Source: Odontesthes bonariensis (Eukaryota; Chordata; Actinopteri; Atheriniformes; Atherinopsidae). From it: a stretch of 64,000 nt of DNA. The position numbers and the translations under genes are program-made. Under the pieces are notes generated by a model. It was not told the DNA's origin. It ran no database searches and was given only the letters and a program-made list of their open reading frames with translations. The stretch lies in assembly GCF_027942865.1 (NCBI RefSeq), contig NC_134510.1, forward strand, positions 27,459,209 through 27,523,208, in the 5' to 3' direction. Below, piece by piece: positions 25,086 through 36,431 of the stretch. Position 1 is the first letter of the stretch, and the number at the start of each line of letters is the position of its first letter.

Positions 25086-26615
25086 GTGAAAAATGTAACC
25101 AGGTCCTCAAAGTCTTAAAATAAATATTTTAAGTTGATACATTTAAGTGCAGCTTCTATGCATTTAAAAAAAAAACAGTTCAGTGATGACAATGAATAAA
25201 TATGCATTGGTTAAAAAGGTTGGTTAAAAAATAGCCATCTCGAATAAAGTGCATAAAAATTTGGAAAAAGAACGATTTCTCCCCTGAAAAGAGCACATTT
25301 TTCATGCTCCTCTGTAAGGAGCTGGCCAATTACTGAGCTCCAAATATCATAGACATTTAAAGATAATGTAATGTAAAGATGATACAAAGATAATTTATAA
25401 TGTTTATGGCGAAAATGGTGCATAGCTGATTCCGAGTTGATTGCCATTCATAGGAGCAGCGCGATCAGCGAAAGACTGCTGCCGATCACTCACTCATTCA
25501 ACGGTGCGTGAAACCTAATAGGTTACCTGCAAAACAACTGCTTATGCTGCAAACGGTAACGATTGAGAAGATGCAATTCAGAATGGCTGCTAATGGTTGT
25601 AATAGCTATTCAATGCTGTACCACAATGCTAATGCTCTTAATCTGAGCCTAGCTAGCCCGCTAATGTGGATGCCTGGTGCTAAATGTGCGGCCTTGTCTT
25701 TGCAAAGATAGATTTATTTCCAGTTGAGTTTACAAAAGATGCTATTTTTCCAAGTCAATGTTTTCTATGTATGTGGGGAAAAAAGGATGTTGAAGTGTCT
25801 GTTGGTTTATTGTGTCTCTTGTGATGGTGATTTAATGGGTCAATTTGTTGTGCATTTCCCCCACTCTTACTTCCGCAGGGAGGGATGATATAGCACGCTG
25901 AGCCTTGTTAGTACTTCTAGATCACTATGGATGTTCCTGCATTTGCTGTTTAGCACAAATTGTTTTGCTCTTTATTGTATTTTATATGTATTGTGAGTTG
26001 TTACTAATTTGGGGGATAATATCCTTGAACACTTGAAATTGTCACTGTTAAAATGAATGAACATGGATGTCACAAAAAGAGAAAGCACTTTGGGATATAT
26101 TTATAGTTCAGTACTATAAATACTTTATATCTGATATTTGATATATTTTTTCGTACAACTGAACCTTCTTGAGAACATGATTTTAACAAATTGATATAAG
26201 GTGGAATGTTATTGGTTGGTGATAATTCATGGGAATAGACTGAATAGAATGAATGTAATGAGCATTTGGATTTCCTCTGGCCAACCCATAGGTCAGGTTT
26301 TTTTTCCCAGTGATGAAAACGGATCAGGACCCTCACCCGACCTGGAGCTGAAGTACTTCCAGCTAGACCTGAATTGGATGTTCACATCCTGAAACCCAGG
26401 AAGATTCCCGGTGTGAACTGGGTGGCGAGCCAATGGAACCACGAGTGTAAGTGTCTACAGTCTCACTTTCCCTCCCTCACAGAATGTGTGGTAGGACCAA
26501 CGAGCACTGGCATACTGACAGTGGACACTGACACTGATTCAAACAAAAAAAGGGCCCCAACGATCAAAGACTGACTTGGAAATTGAGTTTTATTTATTTT
26601 ACTTTCTTCCGAAAG
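25086..26615. other. Intergenic, nothing recognised
   Basis: 1.5 kb of AT-rich sequence with no ORF of interest and no repeat that I can name. Confidence 0.45.
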
Positions 26616-27325
26616 GAATTCCTCGCCCATCCATCCATCCATCCATCATCTTCCGCTGGTCCGGGGATCGGGTCGCGGGGGCAGCAGCTTGAGCAAAGAG
26701 ACCCAGACGTCCCTGTCCCCGGCCACTTCCTCCAGCTCTTCTGGGGGGACCCCGAGGCGTTCCCAGGCCAGCCGAGAGACATAGTCTCTCCAACGTGTCC
26801 TGGGTCTTCCCCGGGGCCTCCTCCCAGTGGGACGGGCCCGGAACACCTCACCGGGGAGGCGTCCAGGAGGCATTCTCACCAGATGCCCGAGCCACCTCAT
26901 CTGACTCCTCTCGATGTGGAGGAGCAGCGGTTCTACTCCGAGCCCCTCCCGGATGACCGAGCTTCTCACCCTATCTCTAAGGGAGAGCCCAGACACCCTG
27001 CGGAGGAAACTCATTTCGGCCGCTTGTATTCGCGATCTCGTTCTTTCGGTCACTACCCACAGCTCGTGACCATAGGTGAGGATAGGAACATAGATTGACC
27101 GGTAAATCGAGAGCTTCGCCTTCTGGCTCAGCTCCTTCTTCACCATGACGGGCCGGTGCAGAGCCCGCATCACTGCAGACGCCGCATCACTGCAGACGCC
27201 GCACCGATCCGTCTGTCAATCTCCTGCTCCATTCGTCCCTCACTCGTGAACAAGACCCCGAGATACTTGAACTCCTCCACTTGGGGAAGGATCTCATTCC
27301 CAACCCGGAGGGTGAATTCCTCGCC
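26616..27325 (-). mobile_element. 5'-truncated Rex3/RTE-type LINE with 12-bp target duplication
   Basis: The insert at 26628-27313 ends (minus strand) in GATG repeats, the tail type described for fish Rex3. GAATTCCTCGCC occurs at both edges (26616-26627 and 27314-27325), a perfect target duplication. The minus strand reads the reverse-transcriptase C-terminal part: YRSIYVPILTYGHELWVVTE, RRVSGLSLRDRVRSSVIREG and RSQMRWLGHLVRMP, all characteristic of Rex3/RTE. A 17-base tandem duplication (about 27168-27201) shifts the frame upstream. Not functional. Confidence 0.88.
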
Positions 27326-27540
27326 AGCGTTATTATTTTTTTATGTCTCTTTACATTGTCCAAACCTTTTTTTTTTTAACCCCTTGTCCTGTCCAGCACT
27401 ATGGCAGCAGAATTGTAATCTGAATACCGTTAATGCCAAACACATTTGCTGTGCCAAGGGAAGCTTTATGAATGTAAAGCTCCCCTTGATGCCCATTAAC
27501 TCCTTATTTTTATTTATTTATTTTTGTTACAATACTTAAC
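27326..27540. other. Spacer between two LINE copies
   Basis: AT-rich sequence with a T run at 27368-27378. No feature seen. Confidence 0.4.
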
Positions 27541-27712
27541 ATGATGTGATAGTGTGATAGTGCTGAACCGTACCGGGGGACAGAGAGAGAACGAATAAGG
27601 GAAAAATAAAAGGGAACAGAAACATGAAGAGACAAACATAGAAAACAGTGAAAAGTCAGACAACCAGCTGCTACACCTGTAAAAACAAAACTGAAGACAA
27701 TCCAGAGCTTTT

Positions 27713-28490
27713 GTGGGGAATCCAGCCTTAGAGACACCAGGAGCAGACAAGCAGAGAACAAACACACAGACAAACAAACAAAAAAGCACAAGCAGCAGCA
27801 ATCTCATATGTGTGGTAAAAGAAGGGCAGTGTGGCCGCATCGATCAGTACTTTTTAAGAAGTCAATCGAGTAAGTCGGATGAAGTCCAGCGGCAGGTAGA
27901 AAACCACAGTCCGAAGGATATCAATAACACAGCTATGGAGGTGGATGAGGAGGTTCTAAGAAGGGATGTAGCTGATACTGAGGTGAACAGGCCAGTTAGA
28001 GAGAGAAATATGGAGCAGAAAGATAGAGTTAAGTGGCCTAGGGCAAATAGCAATAAAGAATGGGAGGCAGTCAATAAAGATTTGTCAATAATATTGGGTA
28101 GGTTAGGAGGAAATGCAAGCGATAGGCTAGAGAAGATGGGAGATATAATTTATTCCTATGGTGTAGAGAGATTTGGGGTGCAAGATAGAAAGAGGGTTGA
28201 AAAAGTACATTTAGGTAAGTCTAGACGGCAAAAAGAGATGGAGAAATTGGTTAAGGAAAGAAGAAATTTAAGAAAGCAGTGGAAAAAAGCTACAGAAGAA
28301 GAGAGAGAGGGAATTAATGTTTTGTAGGAAGAACTGAGAGGCAGGCTAGCAATACTTAGAAGGGCTGAATGTCTTAAGAAAAAGAGAAAGAAGAAAGAAT
28401 ATGTAAGGACGGCATTTTATAGGGACCCGTTCAAGTTTGTTAAAGGGTTGTTTAACCAGGAAAAGGGAGGCAGCTTAAGGCAACAAAGTT
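27713..28490 (+). pseudogene. LINE N-terminal coding region, broken
   Basis: Open from 27713 to a TAG at 28325-28327 (204 codons), then the same frame continues as EELRGRLAILRRAECLKKK and DPFKFVKGLFNQEKGG before another stop. The basic coiled stretch and DPFKFVKGLF directly precede the reverse transcriptase in this kind of element. One nonsense codon plus one frame change between about 28456 and 28490 separate it from the main frame. No N-terminal zinc finger is visible. Confidence 0.7.
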
Positions 28491-28494
28491 AGAG

Positions 28495-31029
28495 GTGGAA
28501 GAGTATCTAAGAAATACATATTCAGATCTTGAGCAGCGTAGAGTAGTAGGCCTTCCACCTGACATGCCACCATTAGGAGAGATAGCTCATAAGATGGATG
28601 TTAGACCACCCAGGTGGAAGGAGGTTGAGGAGGTAGTCAGGCGTGCAAAGGCTTCGTCGGCCCCAGGGCCAAATGGAGTCCGCTACCGGGTTTATAAAAG
28701 TGCACCTGATATCCTAAAGTTTTTGTGGAGGCAATTAAGAATAGTTTGGGAGAAACAGGTTATTCCTAGAGCATGGCGTAGGGCAGGAGGCGTTCTTATT
28801 CCAAAGGAGAAAGAGTCCTCGGACCTGAGTCAGTTCCGGATGATCTCGCTCCTAAATGTAGAGGGGAAGATTTTCTTTAGTTTGGTTGCACAGAGATTAG
28901 CTAGTTATTTAGAAAAGAATAGGTTAATAGATACTACTGTGCAGAAGGCAGGATTACCAGGTTTCGCAGGGTGTTTAGAGCACACTAGCATGATTTGGCA
29001 TCAGATTCAGACAGCCAAGATTGAGAAAAAAGACTTTCATGTTATATTTCTAGATCTAGCAAATGCATTTGGTTCAGTGCCACATAGTCTTATTTGGGAA
29101 GCATTTGAGTATTTTAGAGTGCCTGTAGTAGTGGTTAACTTAGTAAGAGCATATTTTCAAGATATTAGACTGTGCTTAAGTACAGCAGGTTTCACAACAG
29201 GTTGGCAGAGGCTAGAAATAGGCATTATGGCAGGGTGTACAATTTCTCCATTAGCATTTACAATGGCCATGAAGATAATTATTAGAGCTTCCAAGTGGGT
29301 TGTAGGAGGAGAGAGACGTCAGGATGGCATACGTCTTACGCCAATTAGAGCATACATGGATGATATGACGTTAGTGACTACAACAGTACCATGTATGAAG
29401 AGAATACTTGAGAGACTTGATAAAAATCTAAAGTGGGCTGGGATGAAAATCAAACCTACTAAGGCTAGAAGTATCTCAATAAGTAGAGGGAAATTAAGTG
29501 ATAGAAAGTTTGTAATAGATGAAGAAAGCATTCCAATAATAAGGGAAAAGGCAGTGAAGAGTTTAGGCAGGTGGTACCAGGCAGACATGAATGATGGAAA
29601 GCAGTCAGTGCAGTTTCGTGAAGATGTTGTTGAGGGACTGGATAGAATAGATAAATCAGAGCTTCCAGGAAAGTTGAAGCAGTGGTGTCTGCAGTTTGGA
29701 TTGTTTCCTAGGTTGATGTGGCCACTGTCTGTGTATGAGATTCCATTATCTGTTGTAGAAAAAATGGAAAGATTAGTTAGCTTTTATATTAGGAAGTGGC
29801 TAGGTGTTCCTAGATGCTTAAGTACTGTGGCACTGTATGGGAAAGGCATACTCCAGCTCCCAGTCTCTAGTCTAGTAGAGGAGTTTAAATGTACTAAAGT
29901 TAGGACAGAGCTCCTGTTAGCTGGGAGTAAAGATGTGGTAGTTAGTAAGGTGGTTCCAAACCCAACCAAGGGGAGGAAATGGAAACCAAGATTGGCAGCT
30001 CAGGAGGCAGAAGCAACTCTTAGACATACAGAGATTGTGGGTAATGTGCAAATAGGCCGGGGAGGCTTGGAGCTTGGCCCAGGCAAACCAGTGTGGAGTA
30101 GAGCAGGTCCGAAGGAGAAGAGAAAGCTAGTTGTTGAGCAGATTCGTAGACAGGAGGAAATGTTAAGGGGTGCAAAGGCAGTGGCTCAGGCTAAGCAGGG
30201 ACGGAGGGTGAATTGGGAAGGTGCAGAAAAGAAAAAGCTTAGTTGGAAAGAACTGTGGAGTATGGAGGAAAGGAGTATTAGATTTTTGATAGGGGCAACA
30301 TATGATGTATTGCCAACTCCCCAGAACCTAAAACTCTGGGTAAATGGAGACCCATTATGTTCGTTATGTTTAGGTACTGCAACTCTAAAGCATATTTTGT
30401 CAGGTTGTAAGGTTAGTCTGTCACAAGGCCGGTATACATGGCGACATGACCAAGTATTAAGAAGTTTAGCTGCAGGTATTGAAGATAAACGAAGGCAGGT
30501 AAACTTAGGAGGGTCCAAGGTACAGAGAGTTGCAATTCAGTTTGTTCAAGAGGGGGAGAAAGTTAAAAAGACGATAAGGAGGCACGGCAGCTTGGAGGAT
30601 GCTTGTGATTGGGAGATGCAGGTAGATTTAGGAAATAAGCTTGTTGTTCCCCAGGAAATAGCCTCTACAAACCTAAGGCCTGATATAGTCTTGTGGTCTA
30701 GGAGTAGAATGAGAGTCTATTTCATAGAGCTGACTGTTCCTTGGGAGGAATTAGTAGAGGAAGCATATGAAAGGAAAAAGCTTAGATATGTGGAGTTGGG
30801 GGCAGAAGCAGAGCAGCGAGGATGGAAGGTTAGAATCTGTCCAGTGGAAGTAGGATGTAGAGGATTTGTTGCAAAGTCTGTTGTCTCATTGTTGAGGGAG
30901 CTGGGTGTAAGTGGACAGAGTGTGAGAAAAATAGTGAAGGAGGTTTCAGATAAAGCAGTAAAATCCAGCCAGTGGATTTGGATTAGAAGATGCAATAGCA
31001 ACTGGGGGCCCAGCAGGGGGGGCACTTAG
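28495..31029 (+). pseudogene. LINE reverse transcriptase and endonuclease
   Basis: 844 uninterrupted codons. The first codon is GTG, so this is not a real start; the frame continues from upstream, open back to 28456. It has RT motifs APGPNGVRYR, FLDLANAFGSVPH, GIMAGCTISPLAF and the catalytic YMDD at residues 287-290, all intact. A C-x2-C-x7-H-x4-C knuckle follows at residues 622-638. The endonuclease region has RPDIVLW (PD at 729-730) and FIELTVPWEE (E745). The C-terminal block EEAYERKKLRYVELGAEAEQ is typical of this fish family. The catalytic core looks recently active, but the N-terminal region is broken. Confidence 0.88.
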
Positions 31030-31270
31030 GGTAAACAGACTTTTGAAAAAGCAAAGAAGAAGTTCAAGCTATTTAAGTGGAGGGTTTGGCACATGTGATC
31101 CTTTTGAAACCAGGCGGCCATTTTGGGTGAGTTGGCTTGGAGTGAGTAGTATGGATTTGTTTTTGCTGGCATTGTTAGTGATTATAGGATTGTTTAGGTG
31201 AGTTTGTCTGCTGAATCTGCTAGTGTGTCTTGTCCTTCCTCCACCTCTGGCACCCTCTATATTTTCATTA

Positions 31271-31357
31271 CCCCTACCCGAACCAGGATTTGAATCCCAT
31301 TCCTGCTTTTCTTACCTCTTTTATTTCTTCCCCTACCCGAACCAGGGTTTGCATCCC
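31271..31357 (+). repeat. Duplicated 28-base block in the LINE 3' region
   Basis: 'cccctacccgaaccagg' followed by 'tttg.atccc' occurs at 31271-31298 and again at 31330-31357 with two mismatches. Confidence 0.85.
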
Positions 31358-31625
31358 CACCCCGCTGTAACTGGTGTGCAGTTGGTGAGAAGCTGAAGTA
31401 GATTGTGGTTGTTGTGGTGTGAGGGGCAGTGTTGGCTGGCATTAGGGGGGTGACTCTGGGACGCCAGTGGTCATTGTCTAGCCTCCTGGAGGTGTCGTGG
31501 GCCCAACTAGACGAAACACTGATGAAAGGAGGTTCCCACCTGATGACCCCAATGATATGTTGGTCAGCACTGCTCATTGATCTATATAATACGGAGTGTA
31601 GGGAATTATTCACTGAGTCTGGTCC

Positions 31626-31650
31626 TTTATTTTATTTTATTTTATTTTTT
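31626..31650 (+). repeat. TTTTA-type LINE tail
   Basis: A short run of TTTTA/TTTAT units marking the probable 3' end of the LINE. Confidence 0.6.
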
Positions 31651-31940
31651 ATTTTCTTTAGCACAAGTTTCTTGTGTTTATATTGAATGATACAACTGTG
31701 GATACAGATGACCTTAAACACATTGTCCAAACCTAAGTACTTCATTGTGTGTTACTGTACTGTTCTTGTTAAAATAAGTGACCACAACAAACTCCAATCA
31801 TTGTTGTCTGTCATTTTTGAGGTCAAACCACCGGCTCTTAAAGGTTTAGCATCTTTTGTTACTGGTCCAGAGTTATCATCGATTGCCTGTTACTCTGTTA
31901 TTCTACTGTAAAAAGGGTTGCAATAATCGTTCTTTTTCTC

Positions 31941-32030
31941 TGTGTGGCCCTGTGAAGGGCTGGCAACCTGTCCAGGGTGTACCCAGCCTCTCACCCAATG
32001 GCATCTGGGACAGCCTTCAGCCTCATCTAA
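31941..32030 (+). repeat. SINE-like repeat, 3' fragment
   Basis: Contains 'ggcaacctgtccagggtgta' and 'agcctctcacccaatggcat', the 3' half of the repeat seen at 23519. Confidence 0.7.
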
Positions 32031-33630
32031 TCTCTTAAAATTCTTTAATTTGTTGACATGTTCATCGATTTATTCTCTTCTTTTGGTTTCAGTTTTTGTC
32101 TTTTTCTTTCTTCCTGTATTTGCTGGAAAAAGAGGAACTTTCTATGATTAGGCATTAGCATAATGCTGTTATTTTCTCATCAGTGAAAACCACATATGAC
32201 CCACATTTACACCACAGAGCCTGTAACAATCTTATATTCCTTATCCATTTCAGCAGTTGTACATTCACAGTTTTTTTTGGGGCAAGGAATGTCAAAGCGA
32301 TGGTTTTAAGAAAGATGCAGAATAGTATCAGCCTGTAAGAAGTGCATGATTTACTGAAAGCTGTAGAGATGTGATGAGTTTCACCAAGCAATAAAATGAT
32401 GGTTAAGCAGCTTACATACAGTACAGCAGCTGTAAAAGGGTTTGCTCTCACCCAGTAGAAGAAAGGAACGTGAAGGGCCTTTATATGACTGGATGAAGGG
32501 GCGACATCTCAGGGTGGTTTGAACAACCCAGACAATAGCTTGTACCTGCGTGGTTTTTTTTTGGCAGCTCGTTCATGCTCGCACTATTTTCTTAGCGGTG
32601 GCGGAGTAATATCAACGAACATCCAGTACAAAATGTCAAATAAAACACGACAGAAGCAACTTTTCGCAACGAAATTTGATATGGATTTCCAGAGCACACC
32701 AGTAACCACTCCGGTGAGTTGATGATTTTGAAAACGGATGTTTATGGTGCTTTTACGGACCTTTTTGGACATGTATATGACTTGCCGTTCTGAAGCAGGT
32801 TGAGATTAATCAAAATTAGGCAAATACAGCAGTAAACATCAAAAAAGCGGTGAGGGGGGTTCTAAAACATTGCAGACAACTCAGAAAAGAGACTTAATGT
32901 TGAAAATACTGCAGTTCTCCTTTAAGAGTGATTTAGTGCACTGGTTAATCATATTCTTCTCATTAAAGCAAACAAATGGTCTAGTGTACCTGAAAATGAA
33001 TGAGAACATAAAGCTGTTGTTTTAAACCTGCTTTGAGCTTTTTCAGTCACTCTTTGGTAGATGACAGCTGTGATTGGATGAACTGAAACAGTAGAACTAT
33101 GACAAAGAAGCCAGAGCAGCATGGCACTTGAATGAAATCACATGTCTAAGTGGAAGTTTTTAGGGTAGAGTCAAACAAAAATGTTTTCTTTGCAGCTTTT
33201 CTTTTTTCGTCTGAACTTGGAATTGATTCTCTTATACAATACTCTCTTCAAAGGATATTTGAGGGTTTGTATGAAGCTTTATTCAAGCGCTCGATTTGGA
33301 TGAACATCATATGCAGTCATGTGAAAGAGAAGCTATCCAACACTCGATAGATATCATCCGAAGACTTACAGGGTTATAGATTAATCCTGCGGTTTATTCC
33401 TGACTCATCTACAAGCTGAATTCTTCAGTTAATAAAGCTGACCAAATTTCTAAATGATTTTTCTTTCCCTAGTGCTGGCATCTTGCTCCAGTCTTGCTCA
33501 AAATTACAAGTCCTAGTTACCATATAGCAACCCAGTGCCTGTGCACAAATGCACAAGTTGACATGGACTCTCTGCACCTGTTGTAGCTGCTTTCTATTAC
33601 TGGTGCAGAGGCGCTTGCATGCACAAATGC
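32031..33630. other. Intergenic, no supported gene
   Basis: AT-rich. A short open frame near 32519-32722 followed by 'gtgagt' could be an old exon of a mobile element, but nothing identifies it. Confidence 0.4.
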
Positions 33631-33632
33631 AG

Positions 33633-34150
33633 CTAAATGAATGAAATCTCATCCACGTTAGTCCTGCAGTGAATTTGCTTCCACAGACACACATTTGTGT
33701 GTCTGTGGAAGCATCTGATTCTGATGACATGAGTTATGGCCACCATAGTCAATACTGTCATAAAAATGAGTCCGGCAGCAATAATCTTGGGTAATATCCC
33801 CATCAACTTGGTCTTTTCTTGGAGAAAAAAACATGACCAAAGGGGCAATCATTTCAATTACTGTATATGGAAATTGAATAGATGTTACAGTGCTGAGGCC
33901 ACTGATTGTCTCAATTTGATTAAATGGAATACAGTAGATTTTTTTATATTTTTTTTCTGGCATACAGATTGCATAACATACTTTACTTACCTTCCACAGA
34001 CAGGTTAGTGAGACTTTCAGACAAACCACTGGGAAAGGCTGTCATGCTGCAGGCGCATGACACTGAAGCTGACATTTTCACAAAATTAATGATCAGTGCT
34101 TATTCTCTAATGTCCATTCTGACTTCCAGAGAAGATCCAGGATTATATTC
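33633..34150 (-). pseudogene. Relic of a V-domain/transmembrane receptor gene
   Basis: The right part (33991-34150) is the end of a V exon: read on the minus strand it gives CSMTAFPSGLSESLTNLSVE and ends at a donor, gtaagt (33985-33990). It aligns with YSCSLTTFPSGSAERT of the gene at 42 kb, but an in-frame stop precedes it and the domain's F-strand tyrosine is lost. After a 167-base intron an exon starting at 33817 is in phase and reads LPKIIAAGLIFMTVLTMVAI followed by basic residues, a transmembrane helix with a short tail ending near 33633. There is no signal exon and no complete V domain. Confidence 0.65.
33677..33712. repeat. Perfect 36-base palindrome (17-bp arms, TT centre)
   Basis: GCTTCCACAGACACACA, TT, then its exact complement. 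It lies just after the transmembrane segment in the receptor relic. The word 'cttccacagaca' recurs at 33991 at the V-exon boundary. Confidence 0.95.
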
Positions 34151-34351
34151 TCTGAACACTGTATTCCTATGAAAGATTTACTTTACCCCCTCTGGTGGCT
34201 GCAGATCCCGCTATTGTGGCTAAAAGTATCATCTTTTTATTCTTTGATGAACGGTGTGATAGAGTCATGTAGTAGTATGCTGTCACATCTAACTCTCGCT
34301 TCCTGTAACCAAAAAACCGCCAAAAATTAAGTTTTGATTGAGTGGCAGATA

Positions 34352-34391
<40 letters not shown>

Positions 34392-36383
34392 TGAGTTAAA
34401 CTTTGACTAATTCCTACTTTTTTCATGTACAGTGTAGTTTTTATTTATATGCACATATACACATTTTGTTATACACATTATGTAAAATTAATAAACAGTA
34501 AAAAAAAATTAATCTGCAAATCAGCTTTCCATGATTCAAAAGTAAAAAGAAATCTGTATTTATCTGTAAATCAACATCAGCAGCAGATCAGATTATGTCC
34601 GGTCAGTTTCAACAGTACACATGTACAGGTTGGTGGATTCAAGAAAAAAAACTTCCAGAATATTAATCCTGCACATGTAACGTCTATTAAATCATAAGGA
34701 TAAATCACACTTGTAAAAATAAAACAAGTTAAATCTAATCCTCTGCAGTCTTTGTCTGTTTAGGTGCCTCACACTTCTAGCTCCATGTTGTCCAAAAACA
34801 AAGACAGTTTAACAGAGTTAATGGCTGGAAGTTTTTTTCTGTGTGCCAGTATTGCGACATCAATGAGCACCAGTGGTTAATGATTAAAAAAATGAACAAA
34901 TAGTGTTGATACTTATAACAGATATTCACACCACCATTTGTTCTAAAAAGCAAGTTATGTGTCAGGGTGAACATGACTAATATCTTCTGAGAACACTTCC
35001 TCCCCTAACACCTCTAAAAGCTCTGTCACACCCAACTGAGACTCGCTCGCATTTCTGTGAGCCAAAGCACTTAAGGGACGGACCAGTTTATTACCCCACT
35101 GTAGACCGAATGTTGTGCCTTCACTTGTTAATCTCTTTGGATAAAATAGTCTGCTTAAGGACTACATTTAAAATGTAAATGTGGAAAAAAATTGGAAACA
35201 CTTAGAAATGAAGGAGGTGGAGGAAGTGCATTGAATACAAACTAATCCAACCCTGTGAAAAATTCTTCCCCGTATTTGTGAGTCATGGCAGTGTTTAATA
35301 TTTGGATCACTGAACAAACCACAAAATTAGGTCAGATATAACTGATATAAGTGACATATCATCTGAAAACAACTCAGACAATGGACATTTCATGATGGCT
35401 CTTTGGTTGTCCTTTAGGCTGAAATAACTTATTAAAAGAGAATATGAAGCTACAACAATTTTGATTATTATCTAATCTTTCAAAAATGTATACTATTTGC
35501 ATCCTTGACCTTGGGCCTTTTGAAGAGGTGTGTTCTGATTATTCTTCACTATTTTCTTATCTAATGAAAATGAGCTGCAGCCCAAATTCCACACTGTCCT
35601 GAATCTAGGTGTTGTTGCAGTGACTAACAATGACCTACTGATAAGGTACTCTTTAATATTGACAGTGATTTAGATGCTTGGAAGCAAAGCAAACAAAAAA
35701 GAGGAAACAAACATTTTGTGGTTGGTATCTCTCTTTGCCCTGAATACAGCTGTATCACTCTCTGTAAACATGTGCAGCATGTGACCAGCACAACCACATG
35801 AGCCATCGCTGCAGATACATAAATTACACTTGTACCAATTCTCTGACAAAAAAATTGAACAAAGTGAAAGAAAAGCACGTTCTGCCAGTGTCAAATATAT
35901 TGAAACTGATGTTGGAAAGAAAAATATTTTAAAGTAGATTCTTCTGTAAGACAGTCAATAGGTGCCACTAGGTCTATATGAGTTAAAACTAAGTCAGATT
36001 CTATTCCCCAGATGTTCGACTATCATTCCTTCATCAGGGTGGTGCTTCCTTAAGCCTAAATTATGGGAGTTAATTTACTGGAGTTTTCCCTGAATAAAGC
36101 TCCTGTGGGAAATGTAATTAACAGTAACTGGACGTCACAAACTTAAGACTTATTTGCATTAGGATCGGGATTCATGCACTGTGCAGTGAAGAATGGGTAA
36201 GTGTTTTTTTTCTCCACATTTTGAATACAGTTTGCATGTAAAATAAACATCAATATTATGCTGTCATATTATGCAGGTTACAGAAAGCTTTCTGGTCTGC
36301 AAGTTATGCAGTCAGTTATGCCTCGGTTCTGCAAACTGAGCTCCTGTTACATCAAACCTATCAACAGCAGGAACAATATAATA

Positions 36384-36385
<2 letters not shown>
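34151..36385. other. Intergenic, microsatellite only
   Basis: AT-rich. There is a TA run at about 34356-34386, and a weak 'ctttggataaaatagtctgc' repeat-tail match near 35140. Otherwise nothing supported. Confidence 0.45.
34356..34386. repeat. (TA)n microsatellite
   Basis: About 15 TA units, uninterrupted. Confidence 0.9.

Positions 36386-36430
<45 letters not shown>
36386..36430. repeat. (CA)n followed by (TA)n
   Basis: About 17 CA units, then five TA units, immediately before the LINE relic. Confidence 0.92.

Positions 36431-36431
<1 letters not shown>

Larger units (their letters stand above)
27540..31655 (+). mobile_element. Near full-length LINE with restriction-like endonuclease
   Basis: A non-LTR retrotransposon of about 4 kb on the + strand. 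It has an N-terminal frame (27713-28327), a broken linker, an 844-codon frame with reverse transcriptase and endonuclease (28495-31029), a 3' untranslated region of about 600 bases and a TTTTA-type tail (31626-31650). The domain order RT, CCHC knuckle, PD-type endonuclease puts it with the R2/R4/NeSL/Hero assemblage, not the APE-type LINEs. The exact clade is not decided. The 5' boundary is uncertain and I found no target duplication. Confidence 0.85.

Noticed and set aside
28495..28497. Start codon of the LINE main frame
   Set aside because: The codon is GTG and the frame is open upstream to 28456; the real protein begins in the broken N-terminal region.
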